Source: Leptobrachium leishanense
Taxonomy: Eukaryota > Chordata > Amphibia > Anura > Megophryidae
Assembly: GCA_009667805.1 (NCBI GenBank)
Contig: CM019065.1
Location: 15,140,952-15,204,951, forward strand
Direction: 5' to 3'
Length of the DNA stretch: 64,000 nucleotides
The stretch's first letter is position 1, and each line of letters begins with the position of its first letter. The notes below the pieces were generated by a model. That model was not told the DNA's origin, did no database searches, and saw nothing but the letters and a program-made list of their open reading frames with translations. A program made the translations under genes and the position numbers. Of the stretch, positions 23,198 through 33,990 are shown in pieces.

Positions 23198-24365
23198 CCC
23201 TTTCGCTGCTGAGGCTTTTCACACCTCTGTGCTGAGGTAATTTTTACTGGTTTCGCTCATCATGTTTAACCGCGTTTTGTAGCCATATTTTGATATATGA
23301 CCCAGACATATTAAATATCGTTCTTTCCGGCAGACTCCACAGATTCATAATATGTCATTATTATATGTATACGTTATGTCATGTCTGTATATTATAACAA
23401 AAAATGCAATAAAATTAGAATTTTCAATAATTTATCATGTGTAAAGTGTTTTTTTTCACATTTTAACATGCGATCATTTGTGGTTATATTTTGTATGGGG
23501 TGCGCAAGTTAAAAAAATTAGAAATGGGGACCCGTTACATTTTTTTTTGGGGAAAATGTCGCTATTTTTAACAAACGCACCGCATACAAAAATCGTTAGT
23601 GCAGCATTATTGTTCACATTATAATTGAAATGGGAACAATATTGCTGCATTAACAAAACAAAAACCAAAAAAACTTTTTTTTTTTTTTTAGAATTTTTTT
23701 AAATATATATTTTTTTATTTTTAATTTTTATTTTTTTAAAACTTTTTTTCATTATCATGTTTGATATCATTGGCAAGGCCATGCTCTGGCCGATCCAACG
23801 ATCTCAAACATTAACCCCTAGCTGCCACGGATCGGGAGATAGGGGGTTCATTGGAACCCCCTATCTCCACCATTGGTGGCAGCTAGGCGTTAACTCCAGG
23901 ACTGGCATCATGCACGATGACGCCAGTCCTCAGGGGGAGTTCCCAGGAAAGGAAAGCTCTGGGAAAGGATCACGAACCGGCGCTTTTCAGCACCGATTCG
24001 TGACCCGGCTCCCTAGGGGTTAATGATAGCCACCGTTTGGAAGGGCAGGCTGTGCCCTTCCAAACAGTGGCTGGATTAACCCCCTGCTCCCCGGCGATCG
24101 GGAGGGAGAGAGGTCCGAAGGACCTCCCCCCTCCCTTTCAGGCACCTCCTCCGCACATGCGGGGGGCCCCTGAATTAGATGTCATCGCGCCGCCGCGATG
24201 ACATCTAATTGCACCGCCGTGGTCCCGAGTGCTGGGCTGACATCCAAGAGGCTGACATCCAAGGGGGCGGACTGCTGCCTCCTGTGCATGGACGCGCTCA
24301 GCGCGTCCATAGCACAGAGAAACCACTTGGCTGGACGCGCTGAGCGCGTCCATAGCAGCCAAGTG
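23198..24365 (+). mobile_element. piggyBac-like non-autonomous element, copy 2
   Basis: Starts CCCTTTCGCTGCTGAGG immediately after TTAA (23194-23197). The other end, reversed, reads CCACTTGGCTGC after an imperfect TTA. It is uninterrupted and collinear with the reversed copy at 4855-8651. Internal inverted pieces include GATCGGGAGATAGGGGG...CCCCCTATCTCC (23830-23870), a GGACGCGCTGAGCGCGTCC palindrome present twice near 24290-24355, and GATGTCATCGCGCCGCC..GCGATGACATC (24179-24206). No coding frame is credible. It was inserted in the cytoplasmic end of env. Confidence 0.62.
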
Positions 24366-24786
24366 GTAATGTAGGGCAAAACACAACACCTAATCACCAC
24401 CAACAGAACCAGTATCACCAGGATAATTATCCCTATTTGTGCTAGGATCTTCTGCCAGCCACTCATCCAACCAAAATACTGATCCCACGGATCAGTAATT
24501 CCAGAATGTCTTTTTAGTTCCCCAGACAGGGTTCCAGTTGTTTAATAACCTTAGTGACCTTACCAGTGGGGCATGTGTTAACCAGGGAAAGGTACAACAG
24601 GAGGCACCTGTACCTTTTAGCATCTTACAAACCCCACCCCTCTTTGCCAGTATCATATCCAGGGCCATGCGATTCTGAAAGGTCATTGCGGAGGTCGGGC
24701 CTAGCTGGTTGGCCAAACCCTGGAGGGCATCTCGGGTATAGTTTACAAACCTCTGCTGATAGTAATAGATGTAATTAATCCAATGA
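24366..24786 (-). pseudogene. env: Endogenous retrovirus env, transmembrane subunit, C-terminal part
   Basis: Minus strand, read in pieces: a helical stretch with repeated asparagine/glutamine, then the TM ectodomain block at 24600-24690 with an LxNRxALD-type core and a CX6CC disulfide motif, which together mark gamma-type retroviral envelope proteins. A single membrane-spanning segment of about 24 hydrophobic residues (ILAQIGIIILVILVLLVVI) follows near 24400-24460, then the piggyBac-like insertion. Env mediates membrane fusion in infectious relatives. Here it is broken by the L2 insertion at 24787 and is split between frames, so it is a dead remnant. Confidence 0.75.
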
Positions 24787-25027
24787 ACATTTTTATTATT
24801 ATTTTATTATTCTTTTTTTATAAAGCGCCAGCATATTCCGCAGCGCTGTACAATAGGCACAGTATAGACAGGGTTAAAATACATTGAACAACATTTGATA
24901 AACAGTACAGGAGGAGCAGGGCCGTCTTTAATATTGACTGGACCCTGGGCAACATTATTTTTTGGCCCCCCCCATTGGAATTTACTCTCCACCCCATCCA
25001 AAAAAAAAAAGCGAAAAACCACACATA

Positions 25028-25955
25028 CAGGGTTATTCAAAGAGAATCGAAAAGTCACCGCACTTTTGATTTTTGTTCAATTCAGTGCGATTTGGCGATC
25101 CCATTTCGGCGACCCTGCGGTGTATTCAGCAAGCAGCACAGGGCCGCCGTAGTGCAGGGGAAAAAGCCGCCGCAAACCCGCCAAAACACTCACTGCAAAA
25201 CCAGGCGAATGCACACCAAGACCCGCAAAAAACATCTAGATCAACCCCACCGAACACTCACCGCAAAAATCAGCGAACGCACACTGAAACCCGCAAAAAC
25301 ATCTGGAATAACCCCGCCGAACACGCCGGAGAAACCGAGCAACCGCCGGAAAAAGCCAACACTGTAGACGAATGGAGTGAAAAAAATAAAAAAACAGTAG
25401 GCTTGAATGTTGAAAAGTGAAACGTTGTTTGCAAAGAAACTACTGAGCGAAAATGTCTGAAATTTACACATAAAATCCAATGAATGAGAATAAAAGGGCT
25501 GTTACACAAAAAATCATAAAAAAGGAAAAAAAACTATTTTCGCACAAAAATCCGGAAAAAATGCCTAAATATCCTAAAAAAAATCTATAGAGAACTTTTT
25601 CCTGCAGAATAAAATAATTGACTGTTTATAGATATTGGATTAAAATGGGAATATTTTTAACATTGAAGCCTATGGGATTCGCCTAAATAAACCTGCCGCA
25701 TGAAACCACCGAATGGCAGGGCAATTCGGCAACTTTTCACTGCTGGTTTGTGTTCTCTGAAGCATTGCTTCTCTATGGGGGATTTCACTGCCCTCGAACA
25801 GGCACCGAACAGGCACCGTATGTGCAGGCAATTCGCCAACATTTGGCGAACTACCTGCTCTCTGAATAGCCGAATGGCCTGGAAAGGTAACCGAACGCTG
25901 AATTTCAGCGTTCGGTTACCTTTCATCCACAATTCGGAGCTCTTTGAATACCCTG
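25028..25955. mobile_element. PIF/Harbinger-like MITE, copy 1
   Basis: Ends CAGGGTTATTCAAAGAG and, reversed, CAGGGTATTCAAAGAG. The relative at 58922-60311 has 3-bp TTA flanks, the Harbinger signature; here the flanks are ATA and CTA. Interior shares GAATGGCAGGGCAATTCGGC and CCGAACGC..TTCGGTTACC words with that copy. No transposase. Confidence 0.72.
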
Positions 25956-25979
25956 CTAGATTAAATAGTTTTTTTACAA

Positions 25980-26372
25980 TTACACATCCTTTATACATGT
26001 ACTGTAAGGATAACACAATACACAATGTCTCTGTGTGTACACATCATATAAGTATTTATACGTACTATTGTATATACATCCTTTGTAAACGTACACATCC
26101 TATATACTGTACATGTATACATCATATACACATTTCCACATTATATACATCACACACACACATATCATATATACACTTGATATTTACATCACACACATTT
26201 CCACTCCATATATACAGACACATCACACACATGCATCATATATGCACATAATCTACACTCACACAGCATATATACATAATACACACACACAATCCACAAT
26301 CCACACATGTATACACAATACACACATATCCACACAGACACATATCCACATACATACATATGAACATGTGAC
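25980..26372 (+). repeat. Irregular CA/TATACA-rich simple repeat
   Basis: Alternating ATACACA, ACATC and TATATAC words over almost 400 bp with no fixed unit. Open frames of 60-180 codons on both strands are artefacts of the bias. Confidence 0.7.
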
Positions 26373-26911
26373 ATGTAACATCACATACCCAAGCTGGAGG
26401 TGGTGGGAGCAGGGGGTCTTGTAAGCAGAGCCCTGCTTCTTACTGCATGCTTGCTGTAGGCTGTCTCAGGCCAGGCTGGCAGAGCAGAACAGGGCAGGGC
26501 TGAGCAGAAGCACTGACAGCTTCCTGAATCCTGTCTTCCTGCGCGGGGGAACTGCATGGTGGAGGGGAAGGAGCCAAACGCAGCTCCCAAGATGCATCAC
26601 CTCTCTCCGAGGCCTCACCTCCTCGCTGTGGTCCCATCACCACACAGGGGAGGCAGCCCGTAAACACCACGATTTTGCTGGCTCAAGCACTCAGGACAGG
26701 AGCAGCTGCTTTGGGCCCCATAACACTGACTGGGCCCAGGGCAGCTGCCCCTTTTGCCGCTGACGCCTGAGGAGGAGATGAGGGCCCTATTCCCGTAGGA
26801 ACTCACAATCTAGAAGGGTTGAGGTTGGAAACAGGAAGAGAGGACTGCAAGGTGAGAGTGATTGATGGTTATTAATGGTTATCATGGGGATTAATGATTC
26901 AAATCCCGCCT

Positions 26912-27590
26912 TTACTTGGTCTCTAGCTTTGAACTCATCAGGCACCCCCTTGGGACTCCTATGACATCTATGTAGACATGTGGGTCGCAACTCCCAGGTA
27001 CAGGTTTTGCTTCTCTCCTTCGTCTAGTGAGTCTGGGGGCGGGGGCTATTTGCAGATCATCATCAAAGGGCAGGATGTGGAGGGGCATGATGGCTTTAGC
27101 CAGATCACACTCACCTTCCCATGTACTGTATCTACCAGGCGGGAGCAGACTCACATGTCACCGCAGATCCAATAAACATCCCCAGGGAAACCACCTGGTT
27201 TTGCACTTTCTCCTTTCCATGGCGCTGTACCGCGCACAATAACCTTCTGTGAAGTTCCCAACCACCCTGCCACCGGTCCCCAAGAGGAGTATCAGGTGTA
27301 GTTCCTGGGATAGATAGTGATCCCTCTGTGGCCTGGGGTTTTGTGTCTGGAGCGAGTATTTGGACTTCCATCCTTCACAAGTATCTTGATTTAGGGGTGT
27401 TGTTGGTAAACAGAAAAAACATTCCTCGATGTTTTCGTGGATATTAAGAAGTACAGTACCTAGATGAGGGAGGCCTAGCACTGCCACACACATAGCAATT
27501 GGTTCTGTTGTGGGATTGAGCGCTATATTTCATCCATTCTAACCAAAATTCATATCTGAGTATCCCATTTCGACGGCTATAGTATCTTCG
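26912..27590 (-). pseudogene. env: Endogenous retrovirus env, surface subunit and start of TM (broken)
   Basis: Minus-strand pieces in several frames: a cysteine motif of the CYVCG type with a preceding N-glycosylation-like site near 27490; a WICGD..LPPG block near 27150-27190, as in gamma-type SU proteins; a basic cluster TRRRREAK near 27005-27030, placed like the furin site between SU and TM; then GVPRG near 26950, a common early TM motif in these ERVs. The order fits SU followed by TM. Frame changes and the L2 insertion at 26908 disable it. No complete frame can be read. Confidence 0.68.
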
Positions 27591-27594
27591 AACG

Positions 27595-28262
27595 TGGGAT
27601 CAGTGATGGCCACTATACCATTGGAAGAGGTTATATGGCGCTTAAGGGGCTGGACTGTTGGTGTGGGGGGGCCCAGTCCGGGGCCTGGTACATCTCACAT
27701 GTCTCGCAGGCGGAATTTTCCCAGACTTGCAAACGTCCTATATCCTCAGGGGCTCTCGACCACAAGTGGTCGGGGACCTGGTGTAGTTCTGGGATGGGGG
27801 AAAGATAATTGGGCCAAAGTTGATGGACAGGAGCAGGGGAATGGCATTAAGGGCCACGCTGTCACCCAATGACAGTGGTGCAGACAGGTTTACCTGTCCA
27901 TCCGGCGTAAATTTTATAGAGGCTTAGATGCGAGACAGGACGTCTGCCCCTAGAAAATTCAAGGGGCAAGTATCAGACACAACAAATCTGGCAAGGAGAT
28001 TGGGGTGATTTCCTATTTGTAAGGGTTTGATTAAGAAACTGGAGTGGGAGACGCCATCCACTCCCATACATGAAACATCATTGTCAGATAGAAAAGAGGG
28101 ATCGGGTAGGTCTGTGGCTTGTATTACGCTATGGGCTGTCTCTGTGTCTACGAGGAAAGTGGTGGGTTACCTTCTATGCGTAACGTTACCTTAGCGAGGG
28201 GCCCTCCCTGTCCCTCTGCAGAGACAGCCATGACCAGTGGGCCTGACACAGGGTTGCCAGTT
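27595..28262 (-). pseudogene. pro: Endogenous retrovirus protease and start of pol (broken)
   Basis: Minus strand: a frame like that at 48254-48590 on the plus strand, with TTFLV-DTE-TAHSVIQ near 28155 (the catalytic DTG of retroviral proteases has become DTE), then SCMGVDG, SSFLIKPLQIG and FLGADVLSRI (flap and second structural motif). The next 300 bp may be the start of reverse transcriptase, but no RT motif is visible and env follows too soon, so most of pol is deleted. The protease would cut Gag and Pol polyproteins; this copy is inactive. Confidence 0.68.
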
Positions 28263-28329
28263 TCCTAGGGCAGGGGTGGTGGAAAATTATCGGGTACAAT
28301 GGCAGTGTCTGAGGGCTATTGGCATCCAT

Positions 28330-29700
28330 CCTTTGGGGGGGACCCTGGCTTGTGGGGTGCTTTACAATCCAGTTTGAAGTGGCCTGATTTTCCACAATTA
28401 AAACAGGTTCTTGGTGCCCCCCCTCACTACCAGGCTAACCTCCCATGGTACCAGCTGCCATAATGGAGTGGGCTTCTTTGTCAGGAAATGGATTCTAAGC
28501 CTATAGCTATCAGTAGGAGGGTGTCTAGGGGGAGCACCCAGAATTCAGGTCTAGCCATAATAAGACCTTCTTTACATGGTCCTTTAGACCGGAAACAAAT
28601 GCTGAGGACAACATCTGACCATGCGACTTATTGTAAGTATTAAACCCTAGGTCGGAAAAGACTTGCATCAGTCTGGCATAATATGTTTCCACTCATTCAG
28701 CCTTTTCTTGGGTGATATCATTTATAGTGGTTGCTTGGTCAGCTAGTCTGTCCTTGGCCCACTCTCTAAGTTGTTCACAGAACTCTATACCTGACTGATA
28801 TGAGACATCGGACACTAAACGGGCGGAAGTAAATCCCTTTTCCATTAAGGGCCAATACCCATCATTTGCTTTTATTTCACGCAAACTTAAGAGATCTCTC
28901 CATGCAGCAAGTAAGTCTTTTGAATCTGGACAATGCGTCTATAAAAGGGCATAGGATGTTTTTCTGGGTCAGGTAATGTACCTACTAGGGACGAGGCTTG
29001 AGATGGCGTAAAGGTGACGTACATAATGAGAACTTCAGAAGGAGTGAAGTCTCCCAGTCGGGGACTGTTTATGTGGGACGTTCTGGGTGGTGGGAGCGTC
29101 CAGGTGACATTATTCTTGGGAGTGGGGGGTATTTCCTAGACGTTTTGGTGGAAAGGGTAGGTGGTGTCGGTTTGGTGGGGTGGGAAGGTCATGAGATCTT
29201 GGTTCTGGGGTGGGAAGGTCGTGGGTTGGGTACGGGCAACCCTACATGGGATGTCAAGGACTCATCTGTACGATTCACAGAGTCATATGAATGGCTTGGC
29301 ACTGACAATTGACCTAAATTACCAGTCATGTCTATCGTCTGTAGGGTTGCGTCCAGATTAGGCATAATAGGGGATATGGTCGGTACATGGCTTGCGGTTG
29401 TTGATGAGGATACGACAGGACCAGGGGTGTAATATGCCCCATCGATGCGTAAGACAGGGTAGAGACCTTTTGGCTTTTTTTGGTCAGTTGGCGCTGGGTT
29501 TACTATTTTCCTTTTTGATATTTCACCATAAGAAGGGGGCTCGGATTTTTAGGTAATAGTAATTGTTTTTTCCCTTCCTATTTCCCTCTGTTTCTATCCA
29601 CCCTTCTTTCTCAATCTCCTTTGCAACTCTATACCAAGCTTCTGCTACATTCCATATTCCATTGTCAATCAACATTCCTTTTTTATTCTTCAATAAACTT
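28330..29700 (-). pseudogene. gag: Endogenous retrovirus gag (broken)
   Basis: Minus strand in order: AEAWYRVAKEIEKEGW (near 29600-29650, matrix-like); LYPVLRIDGAYYTPGP (near 29450), the usual entry to capsid; PDPEKHPMPFYRR near 28960; EYYARL-like ETYYARLMQVFSDLG and SSAFVSGLKDHVKK (28560-28690, capsid C-terminal domain with its major-homology neighbourhood); and one CCHC zinc knuckle CFNCGKSGHFKLDC (28363-28408) in nucleocapsid. Stops and frame changes occur throughout. Gag would form the virion core. The order matrix-capsid-nucleocapsid-protease is kept. Confidence 0.75.
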
Positions 29701-29704
29701 CATC

Positions 29705-30212
29705 ATTCCTCTGCTTGTAGTCTGGGACTATGTAAGCCACAGACTCTACCGAGAAGTTTCAATTTCATATTATTCTTTTTCCCTGCTCTTTCTTCAACTA
29801 ACTTACATGGAGTCATCCATCCCGCATGGTTACTCTGTTCGTTACCCATCCCTGATTGTTAGCTTTTTTCCGGATCAATTCAAGCAATTCACGTAGTTTA
29901 TCAATAGTCCGAAATGAGGATAGACCTATACCTATTGTGTCTTACTACCAGATGTATCCAATACCTGTTACCGCCAGATCACGACAATAAAGCGTCTCGT
30001 CCTCTCCCTATATTCCAAATATAGTATATAAATATCTTACTACCAGATATGCCTTTCTTGCATCACCTGTTACCGCTAGATATGTATATTTATGGATAAT
30101 GTGAGCTACTACCAGATATGCCTTACCTGCATCACCTGATTACCGCTGCTCACAATACCCCCTCTGGCTGTCAATCAAACTACACCTCCATCAGAAATAT
30201 ATTGTGTCTTAT
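29705..30212 (-). other. ERV leader-like sequence with short internal repeats
   Basis: Contains three spaced copies of an ACTACCAGATATG(C/T) and GCATCACCTG(A/T)TACCGC motif. A related stretch resumes at 34735-34868 beyond the CR1 element, so the LINE split one leader or gag-proximal segment. No frame is credible. Confidence 0.42.
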
Positions 30213-30574
30213 TACCATAGAAACACCATACTGGAAGGCTGTTCCATGTATCCACCACTCTCTCAGTAAAATAATGCTTCCTGATGTTACTTTTAAACCT
30301 TTGCCCCTCTAATCTAAGACTATGTCCTCATGTTTTCCTACTTTGTTTCCTTTTAAATATACTCCCTTCCTCTACCTTGTGGATTCCCTTTACGTATTTA
30401 ATGTTTTTATAATATCTCCTCTGTCTCATCTTTTTTCCAAGCTATACATGTTAAGATCATTAAGCCTTTCCTGGTAACTTTTCTCCTTCAAGCCGTACAC
30501 CATTTTAGTAGCCCTTCTCTGAACTCTCTCTAAGGTGTCTATATCTTTCTGGAGATACGGTCTCCAGTACTGCA
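30213..30574 (-). pseudogene. CR1 ORF2, C-terminal region
   Basis: Minus-strand pieces read ERLNDLNMYSLEKR, RGHSLRLEGQRFKSNIRKHYF and VVDTWNSLP, the usual tail of CR1 polymerases (compare ERLTSLNLFSLEKRR and KLWNSLP in the copies at 49.5 and 51.8 kb). Interrupted by stops and separated from the RT by the hAT at 30583-31128. Confidence 0.7.
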
Positions 30575-30582
30575 CACAGTAC

Positions 30583-31128
30583 TAGGCTTGTGCACCGATT
30601 TTTTTTTCGGTTCGATTCAATTCGATTTTTTTGGATTTTTAAACTTTTCGATTCGGCTCGTTTCGACCGATTTCTGTTTCGATTCGGTTCGGCTCGTTTT
30701 TCGTGTACATTTTTTTTCGGAATATCGACCATTTTTCGTATTTTCGTGTCACTTAGCTCGTTTTTTGTATCGACTTTTCGTATTTTCGGAAATTTTCGTT
30801 TTTCGGAATTGTAAATGGTTTCGGAATATCGACCATTTTTCGTATTTTCGTGTCACTTAGCTCGTTTTTTGTATCGACTTTTCGTATTTTATGAAATTTT
30901 CGTTTTTTCGGAACGTCTGTTCTCCTCGTTTCAAAGCAATAAATTTCGATTTGACACATTTCAAGTACATTCGAAAATTCCGAAAATATTTCGTTTCGGC
31001 TCGGAAAACTTTTCGGATCTGCCATTTTCGGATCTAAAAATTTTCGGAAAATCGGCCGCATCCGAAAACACGAATCAGGAAATTTCGTGAAAATTCTGAA
31101 ATTCCGAAACCCGAAACGCACATCCCTA
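30583..31128. mobile_element. Short hAT MITE, TTTCG-rich family, copy 1
   Basis: 546 bp with exact 8-bp flanks CACAGTAC (30575-30582 and 31129-31136). Ends TAGGCTTGTGCACCGAT and, reversed, TAGGGATGTGCGTTTCGGG. The interior is made of variants of TTTTCGTATTTTCGG and ATATCGACCATTTTTCG. Second copy at 59149-59713. Frames on both strands (rich in FRF or KRK) are by-products of the motif. Confidence 0.92.
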
Positions 31129-31136
31129 CACAGTAC

Positions 31137-32200
31137 TCCAAGTGAGGTCTCACCAGTGCTCTGTACAGTGGCATGAGCACTTCCCTTTTCCTACTGCTAA
31201 TACCTCTCCCTACACAACCAAGCATTCTGCTAGCATTTCCTGCTGCTCTATTACATTGACTACTTACCCTTAGATCCTCTGCAATAATAACCCCTAAATC
31301 CCTCTCCTCAGATGTTGAGGTTAGGAATGTATCAAATATTCTATATTCAGCCCTTGGGTTTTTACACCCCAGGTGCATTATTTTGCACTTATCCACATTA
31401 AAACTCAATTGCCACAGCTCCGACCATTTTTTTAGTTTACCTAAATCATTTGTCATTTGGCTAATCCCTCCAGGAACGTCAACCCTGTTGCAAATCTTTG
31501 TGTCATCAGCAAAAAGACATACTTTACCATTAATACCTTCTGCAATATCACTAATAAAAATATTAAAGAGAATGGGTCCAAGTACTGACCCCTGAGGTAC
31601 CCCACTGGTAACAAGACCTTGCACCGCATAAACTCCATATACCACAACCCTCTGTTGCCTGTCACTCAGCCACTGCCTAATCTATTCAACAATATTGGAA
31701 TCCAAGCTCAAAGATTGCAATTTATTGATAAGCCTTCTATGCGGAACAGTATCAAAAGCCTTACTGAAATCGAAATAAGCAATGTCTAGACACTGCACCA
31801 CCTTTGTCTATTATTTTTGTTACCCAATCAAAAAAATCAATAAGATTAGTTTGGCATGATCTCCCTGAGGTGAACCCATGTTGTTTCTGATCTTGTAATC
31901 CATGTGTTTTTAGATGTTCAACAATCCTTTCCTTTAACATGGTTTCCATTAATTTCCCCACTACTGATGTAAGACTAACTGGCCTATAGTTCCCCGATTC
32001 CTCCCTACTACCCATCTTGTAAATGGGCACAACATTTGCTAATTTCCAGTCTTCTGGGACGACTCCCATTAACAAGGATTGGTTAAATAAATCTGTTAAC
32101 GGTTTTGCTATTACACCACTGAGCTCTTTTAATAACTTAGGGTGGATCCCATTAGGCCCCATTGACTTATTTGTCTTTACTTTAGACAGCTGCTGTAGAA
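31137..32200 (-). pseudogene. CR1 ORF2, reverse transcriptase domain
   Basis: Two frames: PNGIHPKLLKEL, FNQSLLMGVVPEDWKLANVV, SGNYRPVSLTSVVGKLME and QHGFTSGRSCQTNL (31761-32162), then VTSGVPQGSVLGPILFNIFI, CLFADDTKI with the catalytic FADD, and LWQLSFNVDKCKIMHLG (31137-31645). These are RT blocks 0-6 of CR1-type LINEs in order, used for target-primed reverse transcription. A frameshift lies between 31645 and 31761. Confidence 0.85.
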
Positions 32201-32619
32201 CCTCCTCCTCTGTAAACTCATATGTAAATGTCTCCTTAGTGTTTCCTCCAAACTGAGGTCCCTTTCCTTCCTTTTCTTCTGCAGAGACTGAACAAAAATA
32301 TTCATTGAGGCAGTCAGCGAGACTTTTATCCTCTTCTACATACCTTCCTTCCTTTGTTTTTAATCTAACTAATCCTTGTTTTACTTTTCTTTTCTCGTTT
32401 ATGTATCTAAAAAATGTTTTGTCCCCCTTTTTACTGACTGAGCTATTTTCTCTTCTGTGTGTGCTTTGGAAGCTCTTATAAATTGCTTTGTCTCTTTCTG
32501 CCTAATCGTATAGGTTTACCTGAGTTTTTTTATAATTATTGAATGCTATCTTTTTGTTCTTCACTATTTTGGCCACTTCTGTAAAGTACCACAGTGGTTT
32601 CTTCCCTTTTTTGTTTTTG

Positions 32620-33439
32620 CTAACAAGCCGAATGCAATTGCCTGTGGCCTTCAATAATGCCTCCTTTAAATAATCCCATTTCTCCTGGACTCATTCGTGA
32701 CGCATTCACACAAAATCTCATTTTAGAAAAATCTGTTTTTTTAAAGTCTAAAACTTTGTTTTTGTGTAGTGGGGCTCCTGTTCTTATATTAAACCACACT
32801 GACCGGTGATCACTAGATCCCAAATTTTCACCTACAACAACGTCTGATACCAAACCTCTATTTGTGAGTATTAAATCCAATATGGTCTCTCTACGGGTCG
32901 GCTCCTCAACTACTTGTGTTAGAGATAATCCCAGTAGGGAGTTTAGAATATTTGGACTCCTGGTGCACCCAGCTATTTTGGTTTTCCAGTTCACATCAGG
33001 AAGATTTAAGTCCCCCATGATAATAACTTCCCCCTTCATTGTCATTTTGACTTTCCTCAAACAGCAGATTATCTAGCTCTTCTACTTGTCCAGGGGGTCT
33101 ACAGATCACACCTACACGAGCTACTGTATGATTACAAAATGTTACCGTAACCCAAACTGACTCTATGTTCACCTCGCTCACTTTTATTCGGTTCGTTTTT
33201 ATGTTGTTTTTCACATACAGGGCCACTCCTCCTCCTTTCCTACCTTCTCTGTCTTTTCTATATAAAGAGTACCCCGGTATTGTTATGTCCCAGTTATTTT
33301 TCACACTGAACCATGTCTCAGTGACCGCCACTAAATCTACTTTTTCAGCTGCCATCATTGACTCCAGTTCATTGATTTTATTGACTAAACTGCGAGCATT
33401 TATAGACACGACTCTGAGCTTGTCATTTTTACACCGCAT
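32620..33439 (-). pseudogene. CR1 ORF2, APE-type endonuclease domain
   Basis: Frames at 32996-33439 and 32620-33060 (overlapping, one frameshift) read SINARSLVNKINEL, VDLVAVTETWF (catalytic Glu), GYSLYRKDREGRKGGGVALYV, then IIMGDLNLPDVNW (GDxN) and LDLILTN..SSDHRSVWF (SDH). All catalytic blocks of an APE endonuclease that nicks the target are present. Between this and the RT (32200-32620) lies a frame-shifted linker. Confidence 0.82.
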
Positions 33440-33519
33440 GTTGCTTGCACCCTCAGATTTAGTTTTGGGAACAATCAGCAGATTGTTTTTTGCCCTTTTG
33501 TCCCCCCTCCTATTTTAAT

Positions 33520-33990
33520 ATTCCATTGTGAAACCTTTGAACTTCTCTCTGAGAACATATGTTCCCCTATGAGTAAGATGCAAACCATCTTTTTATTACA
33601 GTTCCTTTCTGCTCAAATTAAAGCTATCATGGGACACAAAGCCAAATCCTGCTCCCACACCATCCCGAAGCCACATATTAAATTCCCTAGTGCGCATCTG
33701 CCTATCCTGAAAGTTATGCACAGGCAGAACTTCAGAGAATGACACAGTGGATGCAATCTGCTGTATTTCACCTACAAGAACACAAAAATCTTCCTTAATC
33801 TCAGAAACCTCATTGCTTAGCCAAGTCACTCCCCCTTCTGCTTTGCTTGTTTGACAATATTGAGAATACGTCTCCTGTCTCTACAAGCAGTAGCCCCAGG
33901 AAGACATCTCACCAAACCACTACCCCCAGCTCAACACCTCTTATGATAGAATCACCAGCAACAATTGCCTTCTATCAAGTCCCACCTTTT
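33520..33990 (-). pseudogene. CR1 ORF1 C-terminal part, SGNH-esterase-like
   Basis: Minus strand: VGDSIIRGVE near 33938-33965 (block I, nucleophile Ser), WLRDGVGAGFGFVSHDSF near 33610-33670, and DGLHLTHRGTYVL near 33555-33592 (block V, Asp-x-x-His). Vertebrate CR1/L2-type ORF1 proteins are known to carry such esterase-like domains. Stop codons interrupt it here. It precedes and abuts ORF2 as in these LINEs. Confidence 0.62.

Larger units (their letters stand above)
24917..26769. mobile_element. hAT-like element with CAGGGCCGTC end
   Basis: Flanked by exact 8-bp AGGAGGAG (24909-24916 and 26770-26777). Left end CAGGGCCGTCTTTAATA, right end reversed CAGGCGTCAGCGGCAAAAGG. Both subterminal parts contain CCCTGGGC near 40 bp in. 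The interior holds a Harbinger-like element (25028-25955), a TACACA-rich stretch (25980-26370) and GC-richer sequence without a credible frame. Confidence 0.78.
24787..26908 (-). mobile_element. L2-type LINE 3' tail, split by a hAT element
   Basis: The two parts (24787-24908 and 26778-26908) join to give the tail also seen at 54965-55243 and 56437-56803: TTTATAAAGCGCCAGCATAT, a CCGCAGCGCTGTACAATAGG block, then GTTCCTACGGGAATAGGGCC on the other strand. The terminal ATTATT run is the usual short 3' repeat of L2. Its insertion separated the env TM into two blocks. Confidence 0.75.
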
